DNA of 64,000 bases from Solibacillus sp040273735 (GCF_040273735.1 NZ_JBELZM010000014.1:62001-126000), one strand, 5' to 3'; counted from the first letter of the stretch, positions 8,131-16,981 are shown. Notes: generated by a model not told the origin, from the sequence alone. Numbers and translations: made by a program.

Positions 8131-9495
8131 CTAATCAATAAAAATTTTGCCAGGATTCATAATGTTGTTTGGATCGAGTACCCGCTTAATCTCTTTCATC
8201 AAATTATAGGCAAGTCCGTGTTCCTGTTGTTGGTACTTGGCCTTGCCGACCCCTACACCATGTTCGCCGGTACAAGTTCCTCCTAATGAAAGCGCATATT
8301 CAACAACATGCTCATTCAATTCTCTTGCTCTTGCAATCTCTTCTTTACTGGCAATATCAACCATTAGTAAAATATGATAATTGCCATCTCCTACATGCCC
8401 GACAATCCCCGCGTCAATCTGCATACTTTCAATTTTATCGCGGGAATTCTGAATTGCATCAGGTAATGAATTTATCGGCACGACGACATCTGTAGACATA
8501 AGTCGTTTCCCCGGCGCGGAATGAATGTATGTATAGGCCAAGTTATGACGAAGCTCCCATAATTGGTTACGTGCACGTTCATCCTGTTCAAATGCTAGCT
8601 CGATACAGCCATTGTCATTCAATAATTCAGACGCAAAAACGATATCTGACTGCAAACCTGCCTCATTTCCATGGAACTCCAAAAATAATGTCGGCGTTTC
8701 GGCAAAGGTTGTACCGGAAGCGAAGTTTACTTGTTCAATACTGCGCTTATCGACAAGTTCAATGCGTGCCATTGGAATTCCGGCTTGTTTTAATGAAACG
8801 ACAGCATCAACCGCTTGTTGGACCGTCACAAATGTAGCGCGGCCGGCAACAATTTTTTCAGGAATCCCGTAAACTCGTAATGTTAATTCAGTGATGACTC
8901 CGAGTGTTCCCTCAGAACCGACCATTAAACCATTCAAGTGATAGCCTGAAGAAGATTTCGCAGCCAATCCCCCAGTATGGATCACATCCCCATTTGCTAA
9001 AACAACTTCTAAATCACGGACCTGATCACGCATGATACCGTAACGTACAGAAGTAGTTCCACTCGCATTGGTCGCAGCCATCCCGCCTAATGTCGCATCG
9101 GCACCTGGATCAACAGAGAAGAATAAGCCGTATTTTTTTAATTCTTTATTAAGCTGGCTGCGTGTTACACCTGGTTGGACCTTTACAAGAAAATCATCCG
9201 GTCGTACTTCCAATACGGCATTCATAAGCGATAAATCTAGGGAGATTCCGCCTTGATAAGGAATTACATGTCCTTCTAAACTAGTACCTAGCCCAAATGG
9301 TACTACTGGAATTCGCTGTTCATTTGCGAGGGCAACAATTATACTGACTTCCTCAGCTGTTTTCGGAAATACGACAACATCCGGTAAATGCGGCTCATGA
9401 TACGATTCGTCTTTTCCGTGTTGAGTACGTAGCACTTCATTCGTTGTTACTTGCTCATGTGATAATAGTTGCTGCAGTTTTTCAATGTAATTCAA
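8131..9495 (-). CDS. glcD: FAD-linked 2-hydroxyacid oxidase/dehydrogenase (GlcD / D-lactate dehydrogenase type)
   Basis: A 454-residue flavoprotein of the GlcD/Dld family that oxidises 2-hydroxy acids (glycolate, D-lactate or similar) to 2-oxo acids. The FAD-binding PCMH domain covers about 37-215 (VPFGLGTSLEGHV at about 64-76, DPGADATLGGMAATNASG at about 127-144). The C-terminal substrate domain ends with GHVGDGNYH and TGEHGVGVGK. The start is TTG at 9495 behind a strong TAGGAGGAACT site. It is the first gene of the operon glcD-dctP-dctQ-dctM-gntR, so imported substrate is probably oxidised directly. No partner GlcE/GlcF genes are present, so it is a single-subunit type. Confidence 0.88.
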   Translation of the reverse strand: MNYIEKLQQLLSHEQVTTNEVLRTQHGKDESYHEPHLPDVVVFPKTAEEVSIIVALANEQRIPVVPFGLGTSLEGHVIPYQGGISLDLSLMNAVLEVRPDDFLVKVQPGVTRSQLNKELKKYGLFFSVDPGADATLGGMAATNASGTTSVRYGIMRDQVRDLEVVLANGDVIHTGGLAAKSSSGYHLNGLMVGSEGTLGVITELTLRVYGIPEKIVAGRATFVTVQQAVDAVVSLKQAGIPMARIELVDKRSIEQVNFASGTTFAETPTLFLEFHGNEAGLQSDIVFASELLNDNGCIELAFEQDERARNQLWELRHNLAYTYIHSAPGKRLMSTDVVVPINSLPDAIQNSRDKIESMQIDAGIVGHVGDGNYHILLMVDIASKEEIARARELNEHVVEYALSLGGTCTGEHGVGVGKAKYQQQEHGLAYNLMKEIKRVLDPNNIMNPGKIFID

Positions 9496-9519
9496 TTCAG
9501 TTCCTCCTAACTATTGTTG

Positions 9520-9548
9520 TTGGACCTTTGGAGATTTGGTCCAACCAA
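9520..9548. promoter_or_regulatory. Candidate operator for the GntR/FadR-type regulator
   Basis: TTGGTCCAACCAA (9536-9548) is a palindrome (TTGGT-CCA-ACCAA) matching the TGGT-N3-ACCA style of FadR-subfamily sites. It overlaps a second inverted repeat, TTGGACC (9520-9526) with GGTCCAA (9538-9544). The site lies between the glcD start and a possible promoter (TTGTAT, 17 nt, TATTCT on the minus strand near 9565-9595), a sensible place for repression. Binding by the regulator encoded at the end of this operon is inferred. Confidence 0.55.
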
Positions 9549-9614
9549 CTCTTAATAATAAGAATATATTTATTTTTCTGAAAATACAAACTATTTATTT
9601 TTTGTACAATGTTT

Positions 9615-9655
9615 TCCATTAAAAAGAGCTGACATAAAGTTGTCAGCTCCGGATA
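9615..9655 (-). terminator. Terminator of the P-loop gene
   Basis: The stem GAGCTGAC with GTCAGCTC is separated by an 8-nt loop, with T5 following on the minus strand. It sits just past the stop codon at 9659. Confidence 0.8.
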
Positions 9656-9658
9656 AAC

Positions 9659-10459
9659 TTATTTAATTCCTTTAATTTGAATATGAATCGTTTCGGGTTC
9701 AATGCCGAAATGCAATGAAAAATCGTCCGCAATTTCCTTCTGAAGATTATATAAAAAGTTTGGTACAACATAGGCAACTGGTGATTTTAAATAAAGTCCA
9801 ATTGTCATTTGGGGTACGCCGTCTGTTTGAATATTGGCTATTTCGAATTTAGCCAGATTATCCTGCTTTTCAAGTACATGGTCCAACACATCGGTAAATA
9901 CATTTCTAGAAATATAAACACTATTTTGATGAAAATCAGGCTGTACAATAGTCGTTTCTCCAAGCTTAACTTGTGAGGAAGAGAAAATTTCCTTCCCCCG
10001 TTGAATAAGGCGTTTGAAAAAATTCTGTTCTACTTGGCGGTACGGAACAGGCATAACATGTTTGCCCTGAATTTCCCGTACATATTTGGCAATGCGAATT
10101 TCCTTTTCCGTTCGAATATTATGGACATAATGAAATTCATCGATTTCCCCAAGCTGTAACCGAGCTGCAATTCTTTTCGTCATTTTGTCGGATGTGCCGA
10201 TCAGTAGAATGGACTTCACCTCATGGGAGCTAATCGCCTCCGATATTTCCGCTTTATGTATGTCATCATCCAAAATGGCGCGGCGCACTGCTTTTAACGT
10301 ATTCTTCTCAAATTTAGCGGATGTCCCAGCGGCTTTTTCACCGTTTATGATTAATATACCGTCATCAATGATGGCCTCAATTCCGTTGTCATGTGCGAAT
10401 TGTAAAGCACTCGTACTCTTCCCTGTCCCACTTGGCCCGCTTAATGAATAGATTTTCAT
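9659..10459 (-). CDS. P-loop ATP/GTP-binding protein of unknown role
   Basis: A 266-residue cytosolic protein. A Walker A motif GPSGTGKST is at the extreme N-terminus (8-16), and an ILLIGTSD strand near 83-90 could end a nucleotide-binding core. The C-terminal 90 residues (about 175-266, NVFTDVLDHVLEKQDNLAKF then alternating beta-type segments) have an Asp23/Gls24-like feel, but that match is weak and made by eye. There is no transmembrane segment or signal. ATG start. It has its own terminator and is divergent from the aminotransferase gene. Nucleotide binding is well supported; any reaction is unknown. Confidence 0.7.
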   Translation of the reverse strand: MKIYSLSGPSGTGKSTSALQFAHDNGIEAIIDDGILIINGEKAAGTSAKFEKNTLKAVRRAILDDDIHKAEISEAISSHEVKSILLIGTSDKMTKRIAARLQLGEIDEFHYVHNIRTEKEIRIAKYVREIQGKHVMPVPYRQVEQNFFKRLIQRGKEIFSSSQVKLGETTIVQPDFHQNSVYISRNVFTDVLDHVLEKQDNLAKFEIANIQTDGVPQMTIGLYLKSPVAYVVPNFLYNLQKEIADDFSLHFGIEPETIHIQIKGIK

Positions 10460-10624
10460 TCTACACCTCTTAATTATTTATTTTCCAGTACCTATATTGC
10501 TATTCCACTACGGTTTCGTGCTTTATGTAGTGAATTAATTCTCTTTTCTGATTTCATCCCCATTATACGTGATGTGTGTGATAAAATGGTGCTTACAATT
10601 GAAAGTTTTAAGGAGTGTTAAAGA

Positions 10625-11788
10625 TTGAATATCCAACCGTCTAAAAAAATGTCATTATTTGTGCCGGCTATATTTGGTGACTTAAAAAAACATGCTAAAT
10701 TGCAAGAGCAAAAAGGAATGGAACTCATTGATTTAAGCCTTGGTAGCCCTGATATTGCTCCGGCAGAGAATTTACGCCAAAAAATGTCCGAGCTTACGGC
10801 ACTCTCGTCTTCTTACGGCTATACTTTAACGGGTATTCAAACATTCAATGAAGCGGTATGTCGCTATTATAAACGAGTAAACAATGTTGAGTTAGATCCG
10901 GAATCTGAAGTTGTCCAAACAATTGGCTCCCAGGAAGGTTTAGTCCATTTGCCAGTAGCATTCTGCGATCCTGGAGATATTGTACTTACTACAAACCCGG
11001 CATATGTCGCATATGATGCAGGAATTCATTTGGCAGGTGCAACACCTTACTATATGCCCCTTACAAAGGAAAATCAGTATTTGCCGGATTTAACAGCCAT
11101 TCCAGAAGAGATTCGCCAAAAAGCAAAATTACTAATTTTAAACTTACCGGGTAACCCGGTACCAGCCATGCCATCGATAGCATATTTTGAAGAAGTCGTG
11201 GCATTCGCGAAAAAGTATAATATTATCGTTCTGCATGATGCGGCCTATTCCGAATTTTACTTTAAGGGAGATGCCCCAATCAGCTTCCTTGCAACACCAG
11301 GTGCGAAAGAAGTCGGTCTGGAAATAAACTCCTTATCAAAAAGCTTCAGTCTTGCTGGTACTAGAATTGCTTACATAGTTGGAAATGCAGAATTAGTCGG
11401 GATTATGAAACAGCTGAAATCGAACTTGGATTTTGGTATTTTCGAACCGATACAGCAAGTAGCTGCTTTAGCGTTGGACAATGCCGAGCAGGTTACAAAT
11501 GTTCTAAGAGAAACCTTCTCTATCCGTCATAAAACACTTATGGAAGGCTTAACATCGATCGGCTGGGAAGTTGCACCGAGTGATGGCGGGATGTTTGTAT
11601 GGGCAAAATATCCGTATGATATTAAATGCATCGACTTTGCTTATAAAGCAATCGAACAAACAGGTGTCGTTATGGTGCCGGGTACGGTATTTGGCACAGC
11701 CGGCGAAGGTTATATGCGTCTCGCATTAGTGCAGCCTGTCGAACAATTACAAGAAGCTGTTAAAAGACTTTCTACAATAAAACTATAA
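10625..11788 (+). CDS. PLP-dependent aminotransferase, class I/II
   Basis: A 387-residue fold-type I aminotransferase, full length. The PLP Schiff-base lysine is K239 (NSLSKSFSLAGTR), with the phosphate-binding R247. The substrate/PLP contacts NLPGNP (173-178) and HDAAYSEFYF (about 204-213) are present. The N-terminal IDLSLGSPDIAP resembles LL-diaminopimelate/alanine-type members of the PatA/DapL-like group. Actual amino-donor specificity cannot be read. It starts at TTG 10625, seven nt after AAGGAGTG; no ATG is suitably placed. It is monocistronic, followed by a terminator. Confidence 0.88.
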   Translation: MNIQPSKKMSLFVPAIFGDLKKHAKLQEQKGMELIDLSLGSPDIAPAENLRQKMSELTALSSSYGYTLTGIQTFNEAVCRYYKRVNNVELDPESEVVQTIGSQEGLVHLPVAFCDPGDIVLTTNPAYVAYDAGIHLAGATPYYMPLTKENQYLPDLTAIPEEIRQKAKLLILNLPGNPVPAMPSIAYFEEVVAFAKKYNIIVLHDAAYSEFYFKGDAPISFLATPGAKEVGLEINSLSKSFSLAGTRIAYIVGNAELVGIMKQLKSNLDFGIFEPIQQVAALALDNAEQVTNVLRETFSIRHKTLMEGLTSIGWEVAPSDGGMFVWAKYPYDIKCIDFAYKAIEQTGVVMVPGTVFGTAGEGYMRLALVQPVEQLQEAVKRLSTIKL

Positions 11789-11790
11789 AC

Positions 11791-11835
11791 AAAAAGGCGT
11801 TGCTGTATATAAGTATCAGCATCGCCTTTTCTTTT
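11791..11835. terminator. Bidirectional terminator
   Basis: The stem AAGGCGTTGCTG (11794-11805) pairs with CAGCATCGCCTT (11817-11828) with one mismatch, flanked by A5 and TTTTCTTTT. It is shared by the convergent aminotransferase and Spo0M-like genes. Confidence 0.8.
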
Positions 11836-12226
11836 ATTCAATGGTGCTATACGTAATAACACCTTTTTCTTCGATTTCCACACCATCTAAAAACACAACG
11901 GTCGTTTGCAAGATGAGCTGTTCATCTTTTCCGCATACCCAGCGCTCGTCTGGAATAATTTCGAATGGAATAATTTCGCCATCTTTTGATCGAATCCCGC
12001 CAACTAGCTGAAACGAGTGTTTCCCGACAATCGATAATTCGCCGTCCATTTCTTCACAAAGAACTTTTAATGAAATGTAATCAATTTTATCCTCTTCGTC
12101 TTCTGTAAGTGTTGTCACATAAACGGAACCGTTTAATATGTCACCTTCTACAAGCTCCGTCTTTTCAATGACGGTTTCAACCTTCACGCCATTCTCTTCT
12201 AGTGATGTTAGCCATTTGCTTAACAT
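11834..12226 (-). CDS. Short Spo0M-like (arrestin-fold) protein
   Basis: A 130-residue soluble protein. Its N-terminal half follows the pattern of the sporulation-control protein Spo0M (GVKVETVIEKTELVEGD, then LNGSVYV, then a KIDYISLKVL strand), with alternating beta-strands as in arrestin-like folds. Bacillus Spo0M is about twice as long, so this is a single-domain version. There is no evidence of truncation, because the stop is followed directly by a terminator. AGGAGTATAC precedes the ATG. A role in sporulation or stress is inferred from family resemblance only. Confidence 0.65.
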   Translation of the reverse strand: MLSKWLTSLEENGVKVETVIEKTELVEGDILNGSVYVTTLTEDEEDKIDYISLKVLCEEMDGELSIVGKHSFQLVGGIRSKDGEIIPFEIIPDERWVCGKDEQLILQTTVVFLDGVEIEEKGVITYSTIE

Positions 12227-12264
12227 GTATACTCCTCCATTTAAATATGTAATTGGTAAAAGAT

Positions 12265-12312
12265 TTTAAAAAGGGAGCATGTTAAAAGTTTTCGCTTTTA
12301 ACATACCCCATC
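12265..12312 (-). terminator. Terminator of the AI-2E family gene
   Basis: A hairpin with arms ATGTTAAAAG (12279-12288) and CTTTTAACAT (12295-12304), extended by GGG/CCC, is followed by T5 on the minus strand. Confidence 0.75.
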
Positions 12313-12333
12313 TTTACAATTTCCTGTTTAATC

Positions 12334-13545
12334 TTATTTCAATTCTTCATACAGGTTCGTCTCGTCTGACTGGAAACGATTGTAGCGTTCCTTAAAGAGT
12401 CGATACGTATGGGAAATGAGAACTTTTATTAAAGCATAACCAGGAATACCTAGCACGACACCTGGAACTCCAAATATAGCTCCAGCTGTTAATAATACAA
12501 AAATAATCGTAATAGGATGGATACTTAATGATTTACCCATAATTTGAGGGGAAATAAACTTTCCTTCGATTAATTGTACAATTGTCCATACAATAGCTAA
12601 CTTTACTAACAGCCATGGTGAATTTACAATCGCAATAATGGCTGCAGGTGTAGCTGCGATGGCCGGTCCCAAATATGGAACAACACTTGTGATCATCGCG
12701 AGGAAGCCAAGTAATAGAGCGTACGGCATTCCGATAATTAAAAAGCCGATTGTCATCATGACACCAATACAAAACGATACTAAAATCTGGCCTTGTATGT
12801 AGGAGCTAATTTGCTTGTCCATATCATGCAATACATTTCCGATTCGCTCACGCATACGTGGCGGAAATAGGAGTAATATGAAGCGCGGCATTTTCTCGCC
12901 TTCATATAATAAATAAAATGTAATAAACGGCACTATTACGAGCGATAAAATGATACCAGTAACTGTTGATAGGAAACCTGTTATCCCAGTAGCCACACCA
13001 GTGGCTAAACTGCCTAAAGTTACTTTTACCGTTGTGATAAAACTATCCGTAAAGTCCGTTAAAATCTGATTGTAGTCAAAGTTGATCTTTTCAAAATACT
13101 CGCTGAAATGAGAGTTATTTAAAAAGGCTAATAGATCATTGGCAAGCGCCATTAAAACAACAGGAAATTCTTGCACTAAGTTTGTAAACTGATCACGTAA
13201 AAACGGGAAAACAAGTAAAACAAGTAAAGTGATCAGTGCTACGACTACAATATACAAAATTAGAATCGCTAATGCCCGCGGCACTTTCCATCTCACTAAA
13301 AGCTTCAATGGCGGGCGTAATAAGTAAAACAAGATGACCCCTAGTACACCGGGCAGTATGATGACTTCAAATAATACATGTAACGGTTCGAATATAAAGG
13401 AAATTTTATCGTACACGAATACCGTACAGCCAACTAATAAGATGATCACTAATAAGAATAATAAATTTTTACCACCTAAGAATCGAATAAATTTAGAAGA
13501 GAAAAATTTAGACGTTTCCTGGGGTAATGAATTCACTTTATTCAT
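12334..13545 (-). CDS. AI-2E family transporter (YdbI/YtvI-type permease)
   Basis: A 403-residue polytopic membrane protein of the PF01594 family, with an N-terminal cytosolic tail, two early membrane helices, a long amphipathic middle region and about five C-terminal helices. Family hallmarks include FITFYLLYEGEKMP (about 219-232), PYLGPAIAATPAAI (about 290-303) and the pore-like GKSLSIHPITIIFVLL. Family members include the E. coli autoinducer-2 exporter TqsA, Na+/H+ antiporters and sporulation protein YtvI, so the substrate is open. The ATG at 13545 (MNKVNS) with GGAGAG upstream is preferred; an in-frame TTG at 13563 is also possible. Confidence 0.87.
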   Translation of the reverse strand: MNKVNSLPQETSKFFSSKFIRFLGGKNLLFLLVIILLVGCTVFVYDKISFIFEPLHVLFEVIILPGVLGVILFYLLRPPLKLLVRWKVPRALAILILYIVVVALITLLVLLVFPFLRDQFTNLVQEFPVVLMALANDLLAFLNNSHFSEYFEKINFDYNQILTDFTDSFITTVKVTLGSLATGVATGITGFLSTVTGIILSLVIVPFITFYLLYEGEKMPRFILLLFPPRMRERIGNVLHDMDKQISSYIQGQILVSFCIGVMMTIGFLIIGMPYALLLGFLAMITSVVPYLGPAIAATPAAIIAIVNSPWLLVKLAIVWTIVQLIEGKFISPQIMGKSLSIHPITIIFVLLTAGAIFGVPGVVLGIPGYALIKVLISHTYRLFKERYNRFQSDETNLYEELK

Positions 13546-13638
13546 TTCATTTTTTCTCTCCAATAGACCACCTCAATGTTTCAACAATATTTAATTTATA
13601 CTTTATTTTAGCATGAATAACCAATGTACATATAATGC

Positions 13639-14577
13639 TTACTCGTTTAAATTTAAAAAATCATGTAAAATTTGCGAATTTTTCGCAACATCGATTTCCA
13701 GTACTTCCCCGGCGTGTCGGTAATTGTTAATTTTGTAAGTACCCTCTGCTGGAATCGTCATTTTTTCAACGTTGATTTCCCCGCCTGATACGGCTTTTAA
13801 TGCAGTTGTCAGCTGGTCTTTGCTAGTTAAATCTGTCGTAATGTAACCTTGAGTAGCACCGATGAATTTAGGTATATTCGCTACATTTTTTGCAGAAAAT
13901 AGCTGATCCTTTAAAGCTTCAATTACTTTTTGCTGACGGGCTACACGTCCAAAATCACCTTCAGCATCACTACGGAAACGGGCATAGCCGAGCAATTCTT
14001 TACCGTTAAGATTCTGAATACCTTTTTTAAGTTCAACATAGATTAATCCGCCCATGTCTTTTTCAACATCCATTTCAATACCGTTTGGAGCTAAAATATC
14101 AATTAATGTTTCAAAGCTTTTAAAATCAATCATGGCATAATGGTGGATTGGTATATCGAACATATTATTTAACGTTTCCTGAAGTAACGGTACCCCACCT
14201 AAATAGTAGGCAGTATTCAGTTTATATGATTGATAACCAGGTATGTCAGCATAAATATCACGCATAAAAGAGACGAGCTTCATATCATTCGTTTTTCTGT
14301 TCCAAGAAAGAAGCATCATCGTATCGGAACGCGATTTTTCTTCACCTCGAGTATCAACACCTAATATTAAATAATTTTCTATAGTCGGATGATTATCATC
14401 TGGTTCAAAACCTTTTACTTCAATTTTTTTATCGCTTGCCAAATCCTTCCCCTTATTATATTGGACATAGCTATATCCAATTACACTTAAAAGTAAAAGA
14501 AATACAATTACGAATAGTACCCGGCCTTTACGCATTTTTTTCTTTCGATAGCGGGTTTGTCGCGTCTGTTCTTCCAT
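13639..14577 (-). CDS. LytR-CpsA-Psr (LCP) family cell-wall glycopolymer ligase
   Basis: A 312-residue membrane-anchored protein with a basic cytosolic N-terminus (TRQTRYRKKKMRKGR), a single TM helix (about 19-38) and an extracellular LCP domain (about 65-300). LCP enzymes transfer wall teichoic acid or other polymers from undecaprenyl-pyrophosphate to peptidoglycan. Conserved residues are visible: NYLILGVDTR, SRSDTMMLLS, FMRDIYADIPG and ARFRSDAEGDFGRVARQQ, which include the Arg/Asp set that binds pyrophosphate and Mg2+. AGAAAGGAAG precedes the ATG. Monocistronic and divergent from msrA. Confidence 0.93.
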   Translation of the reverse strand: MEEQTRQTRYRKKKMRKGRVLFVIVFLLLLSVIGYSYVQYNKGKDLASDKKIEVKGFEPDDNHPTIENYLILGVDTRGEEKSRSDTMMLLSWNRKTNDMKLVSFMRDIYADIPGYQSYKLNTAYYLGGVPLLQETLNNMFDIPIHHYAMIDFKSFETLIDILAPNGIEMDVEKDMGGLIYVELKKGIQNLNGKELLGYARFRSDAEGDFGRVARQQKVIEALKDQLFSAKNVANIPKFIGATQGYITTDLTSKDQLTTALKAVSGGEINVEKMTIPAEGTYKINNYRHAGEVLEIDVAKNSQILHDFLNLNE

Positions 14578-14862
14578 TCCTACAACTTCCTTTCTATTTC
14601 TGTGAAGTTTAGACGATTTACATTAAATTTAGTTTCAAATTACTTATAGTATACCATTTTATGCACATTTTCTTCCTAACTAATGAAATGTCCGCATATC
14701 TTTTTTCTTTATTTTTATTACGCAACAGAATATTATATGCTATTAAAAGATTAATAAATTGAATGTCATTCTTATCCATGTTAGAATACAGCATATTTAA
14801 CAGCTTTATTGAAGTAAAGTACAGGTTGAATATGTTTACTGGTTTATGAGGAGTGATTCAAA

Positions 14863-15384
14863 ATGGAAAAGGCAACATTTGCAGGTGGTTGTTTTTGGTG
14901 TATGGTCAAACCTTTTGATCAATGGGAAGGCATCGGAAAAGTAACGAGCGGTTATATGGGTGGTCATGTGGAAAACCCTACATATGAAGATGTAAAGCGT
15001 GGAGAATCTGGACATGTGGAAGTTGTCGAGATTGAATTTAACCCTGAGATTTTCAGCTATGAAAAACTCTTGGATATATACTGGATGCAAATCGATCCGA
15101 CAGATGCTGGCGGACAGTTCCACGATCGCGGCGAGTCTTACAAAACAGTGATTTTTACGCATAGCGCTGAACAGTATGCGGCTGCATTGCAGTCCAAGAA
15201 AAATCTGGCGGAAAGTGGACGTTTTAAAAAGCCGATTGTTACTGAAATTAAACAGGCGGAAACTTTTTGGCCAGCAGAAGACTACCACCAGGATTATTAC
15301 AAAAAAGAAGAATCTCATTATCAAGAAGACCGTGCAAAATCCGGGCGCGATGAGTTTATTGATGCTCACTGGAAAGAAAGCTAA
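14863..15384 (+). CDS. msrA: Peptide-methionine (S)-S-oxide reductase MsrA (solitary copy)
   Basis: A 173-residue cytosolic enzyme that repairs oxidised methionine (S-epimer) using thioredoxin. The catalytic motif GGCFWC is at 8-13 (nucleophile C10). The family segments GYMGGHVENPTYEDV, TDAGGQFHDRGESYK and AEDYHQDYY are intact. It is a paralogue of the msrA at 50333-50860, which is coupled to msrB; this copy is alone with its own terminator. The ATG at 14863 follows GAGGAGTG. Confidence 0.95.
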   Translation: MEKATFAGGCFWCMVKPFDQWEGIGKVTSGYMGGHVENPTYEDVKRGESGHVEVVEIEFNPEIFSYEKLLDIYWMQIDPTDAGGQFHDRGESYKTVIFTHSAEQYAAALQSKKNLAESGRFKKPIVTEIKQAETFWPAEDYHQDYYKKEESHYQEDRAKSGRDEFIDAHWKES

Positions 15385-15400
15385 TATTTCTGCATATTAA

Positions 15401-15442
15401 GAGACGTACCATTCGATATTTCGAGCGGTACGTTCTTTTTTG
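15401..15442 (+). terminator. Terminator of solitary msrA
   Basis: The stem ACGTACC (15404-15410) with GGTACGT (15427-15433) has an inner CGA/TCG pairing and is followed by TCTTTTTT. Confidence 0.8.
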
Positions 15443-15458
15443 TATTGTGCTATTGAAG

Positions 15459-16706
15459 TTAAATGAATATTTCATTGAAAGCTTTGTAAATAAATTTTTT
15501 GTAAATCGTCTCGGGAAAGTCCTCTACGCCATTTTTCGCGAAAATGATATCACGTTTTGCGGCAACTTCATCCTTTTCATAGTAAGAAGCTAATGCCCGT
15601 ATAGCAAAGAATTGATAATATTTAGCTAAATCAATGGGATGGTGTAAGTAGTCAGGAATGGTTAAAGCAGTACCGATTTGGAGTGCTTTCGAGTAGTTTT
15701 CTAATTTAAATTCCGCATACATCTCTTCACCGATGAAGATAGGATTTTTAAATAAAAATAAGTAATCCTGGAGTTTTGTTTTATAATGGCCAATTTCCGG
15801 AACGATTTGTGCGTATTTCTTTTCAACGATGTTCATATAATGCAGCTTGCTGTATAAATAACGTACAGATATCGTTGGATCGTCAGCAAACTCCGATAAA
15901 AGCATTAATTTATCTATGTACTCTTTGCTCTTGTTAATATCCTCATTCGCAATCGATTGAATAAACAACAAATGATAAAAGCGATCCATACGATAAAATA
16001 TTTGCTTCTTTTTGGCCATGTTTAATGCCTTTTTTAAATAGTGTTGCGACATTCTAATATTATCAACTGCTGAATAGGAAATCGTTAAATTATAGTACAA
16101 ATCAAGAATTACCATTGGGTCCATCATCAGTTCATATGGTTCGATACGTTTTTCTCCTTGCTTTAAAATAGCTAATGTTTCATTGTAATTACGCTGTTCG
16201 ATCGCAGCCTGGCATAAATAAAAATAGCAACGAAGCATTCGGCTATATGCATGGATTTCTTCGTACTGATCAATAAACTTCCAATATTCGTCGAGTGATT
16301 TGGCTTTGTTAATCGTACGATTCATTAAAAAATAAACTTCTCTTATACGAATTTGTTCATAGTTTGTGCCTTGAATTTCCGATAAATAAGGTTCAATTTT
16401 TTCGATTATTTTAATCGTAAGTGATTGGAGCTCTTCATGGTCGCGTATGAGTTCTCTACGCTCTACATCTTCTTCGATTGTAGTATACAAGTTTCTGAGC
16501 ATTGAGAGTGTGCCGTCATCCAGCAGATAATCGACATCGACATTTAATCTTTTCGCAATAAAACGAAGACTTTCCATTGAAGGCTGTGCTTTACCGTTCT
16601 CAATTAAACTTAGCATACCTTTCGTTAAACGTTCCCCTACTAACTCGGTTTGAGTTAATCTTTTCTGTTTCCTCAGCTTTTTGATGCGTTCTCCTAGTAT
16701 ATTCAA
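15459..16706 (-). CDS. XRE-family regulator with TPR-like sensor domain
   Basis: A 415-residue protein. The N-terminal helix-turn-helix (about 4-62) has LGERIKKLRKQKRLTQTELVG and SLIENGKAQPSMESLRFIAKRLN. The rest (about 85-415) is an all-helical, tyrosine-rich TPR-type array typical of PlcR/Rgg/Rap-like (RRNPP) regulators. The start is TTG at 16706 with AGGTG upstream. A family-consistent role is transcriptional control, possibly by a peptide ligand. No adjacent short secreted-peptide gene was identified. AT-rich repeated motifs (TTAAACTA-like) lie in its upstream region and may be operators. Confidence 0.85.
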   Translation of the reverse strand: MNILGERIKKLRKQKRLTQTELVGERLTKGMLSLIENGKAQPSMESLRFIAKRLNVDVDYLLDDGTLSMLRNLYTTIEEDVERRELIRDHEELQSLTIKIIEKIEPYLSEIQGTNYEQIRIREVYFLMNRTINKAKSLDEYWKFIDQYEEIHAYSRMLRCYFYLCQAAIEQRNYNETLAILKQGEKRIEPYELMMDPMVILDLYYNLTISYSAVDNIRMSQHYLKKALNMAKKKQIFYRMDRFYHLLFIQSIANEDINKSKEYIDKLMLLSEFADDPTISVRYLYSKLHYMNIVEKKYAQIVPEIGHYKTKLQDYLFLFKNPIFIGEEMYAEFKLENYSKALQIGTALTIPDYLHHPIDLAKYYQFFAIRALASYYEKDEVAAKRDIIFAKNGVEDFPETIYKKFIYKAFNEIFI

Positions 16707-16740
16707 TATTTCACCTACACTTCTTAACTGAATATTCTTA

Positions 16741-16810
16741 TTAAACTATGAATACAGAATTTTTACAATATATTAACTTAAAGTTTAATGACTTAAACTA
16801 TAAAATAGTT
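16741..16810. promoter_or_regulatory. Repeated TTAAACTA-type motifs upstream of the XRE-TPR gene
   Basis: TTAAACTA occurs at 16741-16748 and again at 16793-16800, the latter as half of the dyad AACTA-taaaa-TAGTT (16796-16810). A related TTAACTTAAAGTTTAA lies between. The clustering just upstream of the regulator suggests an autoregulatory operator. The AT-richness of the region makes chance likely enough to keep confidence low. Confidence 0.35.
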
Positions 16811-16811
16811 A

Positions 16812-16848
16812 AAAAAGAATGTACTGCACTTGGCAATACATTCCTTTA
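16812..16848 (-). terminator. Probable recQ terminator
   Basis: The perfect arms GAATGTA (16818-16824 region) and TACATTC are followed on the minus strand by T6. It lies about 140 nt beyond the recQ stop, before the XRE gene. Confidence 0.5.
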
Positions 16849-16981
16849 GTATAGTAAGATAGCAAATTTAATGAGTAAATTGAATTTAATCACTAAAAAT
16901 ATTTTATTAAAACAAAGTGGATATTTTTATAAAAAGTTTAATTTTGAGTAATTATCCATTCTGTAATTATTTAACATTATA

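Noticed and set aside
16871..16951. 26-codon plus-strand frame near the XRE-TPR regulator as a quorum peptide
   Set aside because: It has no ribosome-binding site, no secretion signal and overlaps a region better read as the recQ terminator and regulatory DNA.
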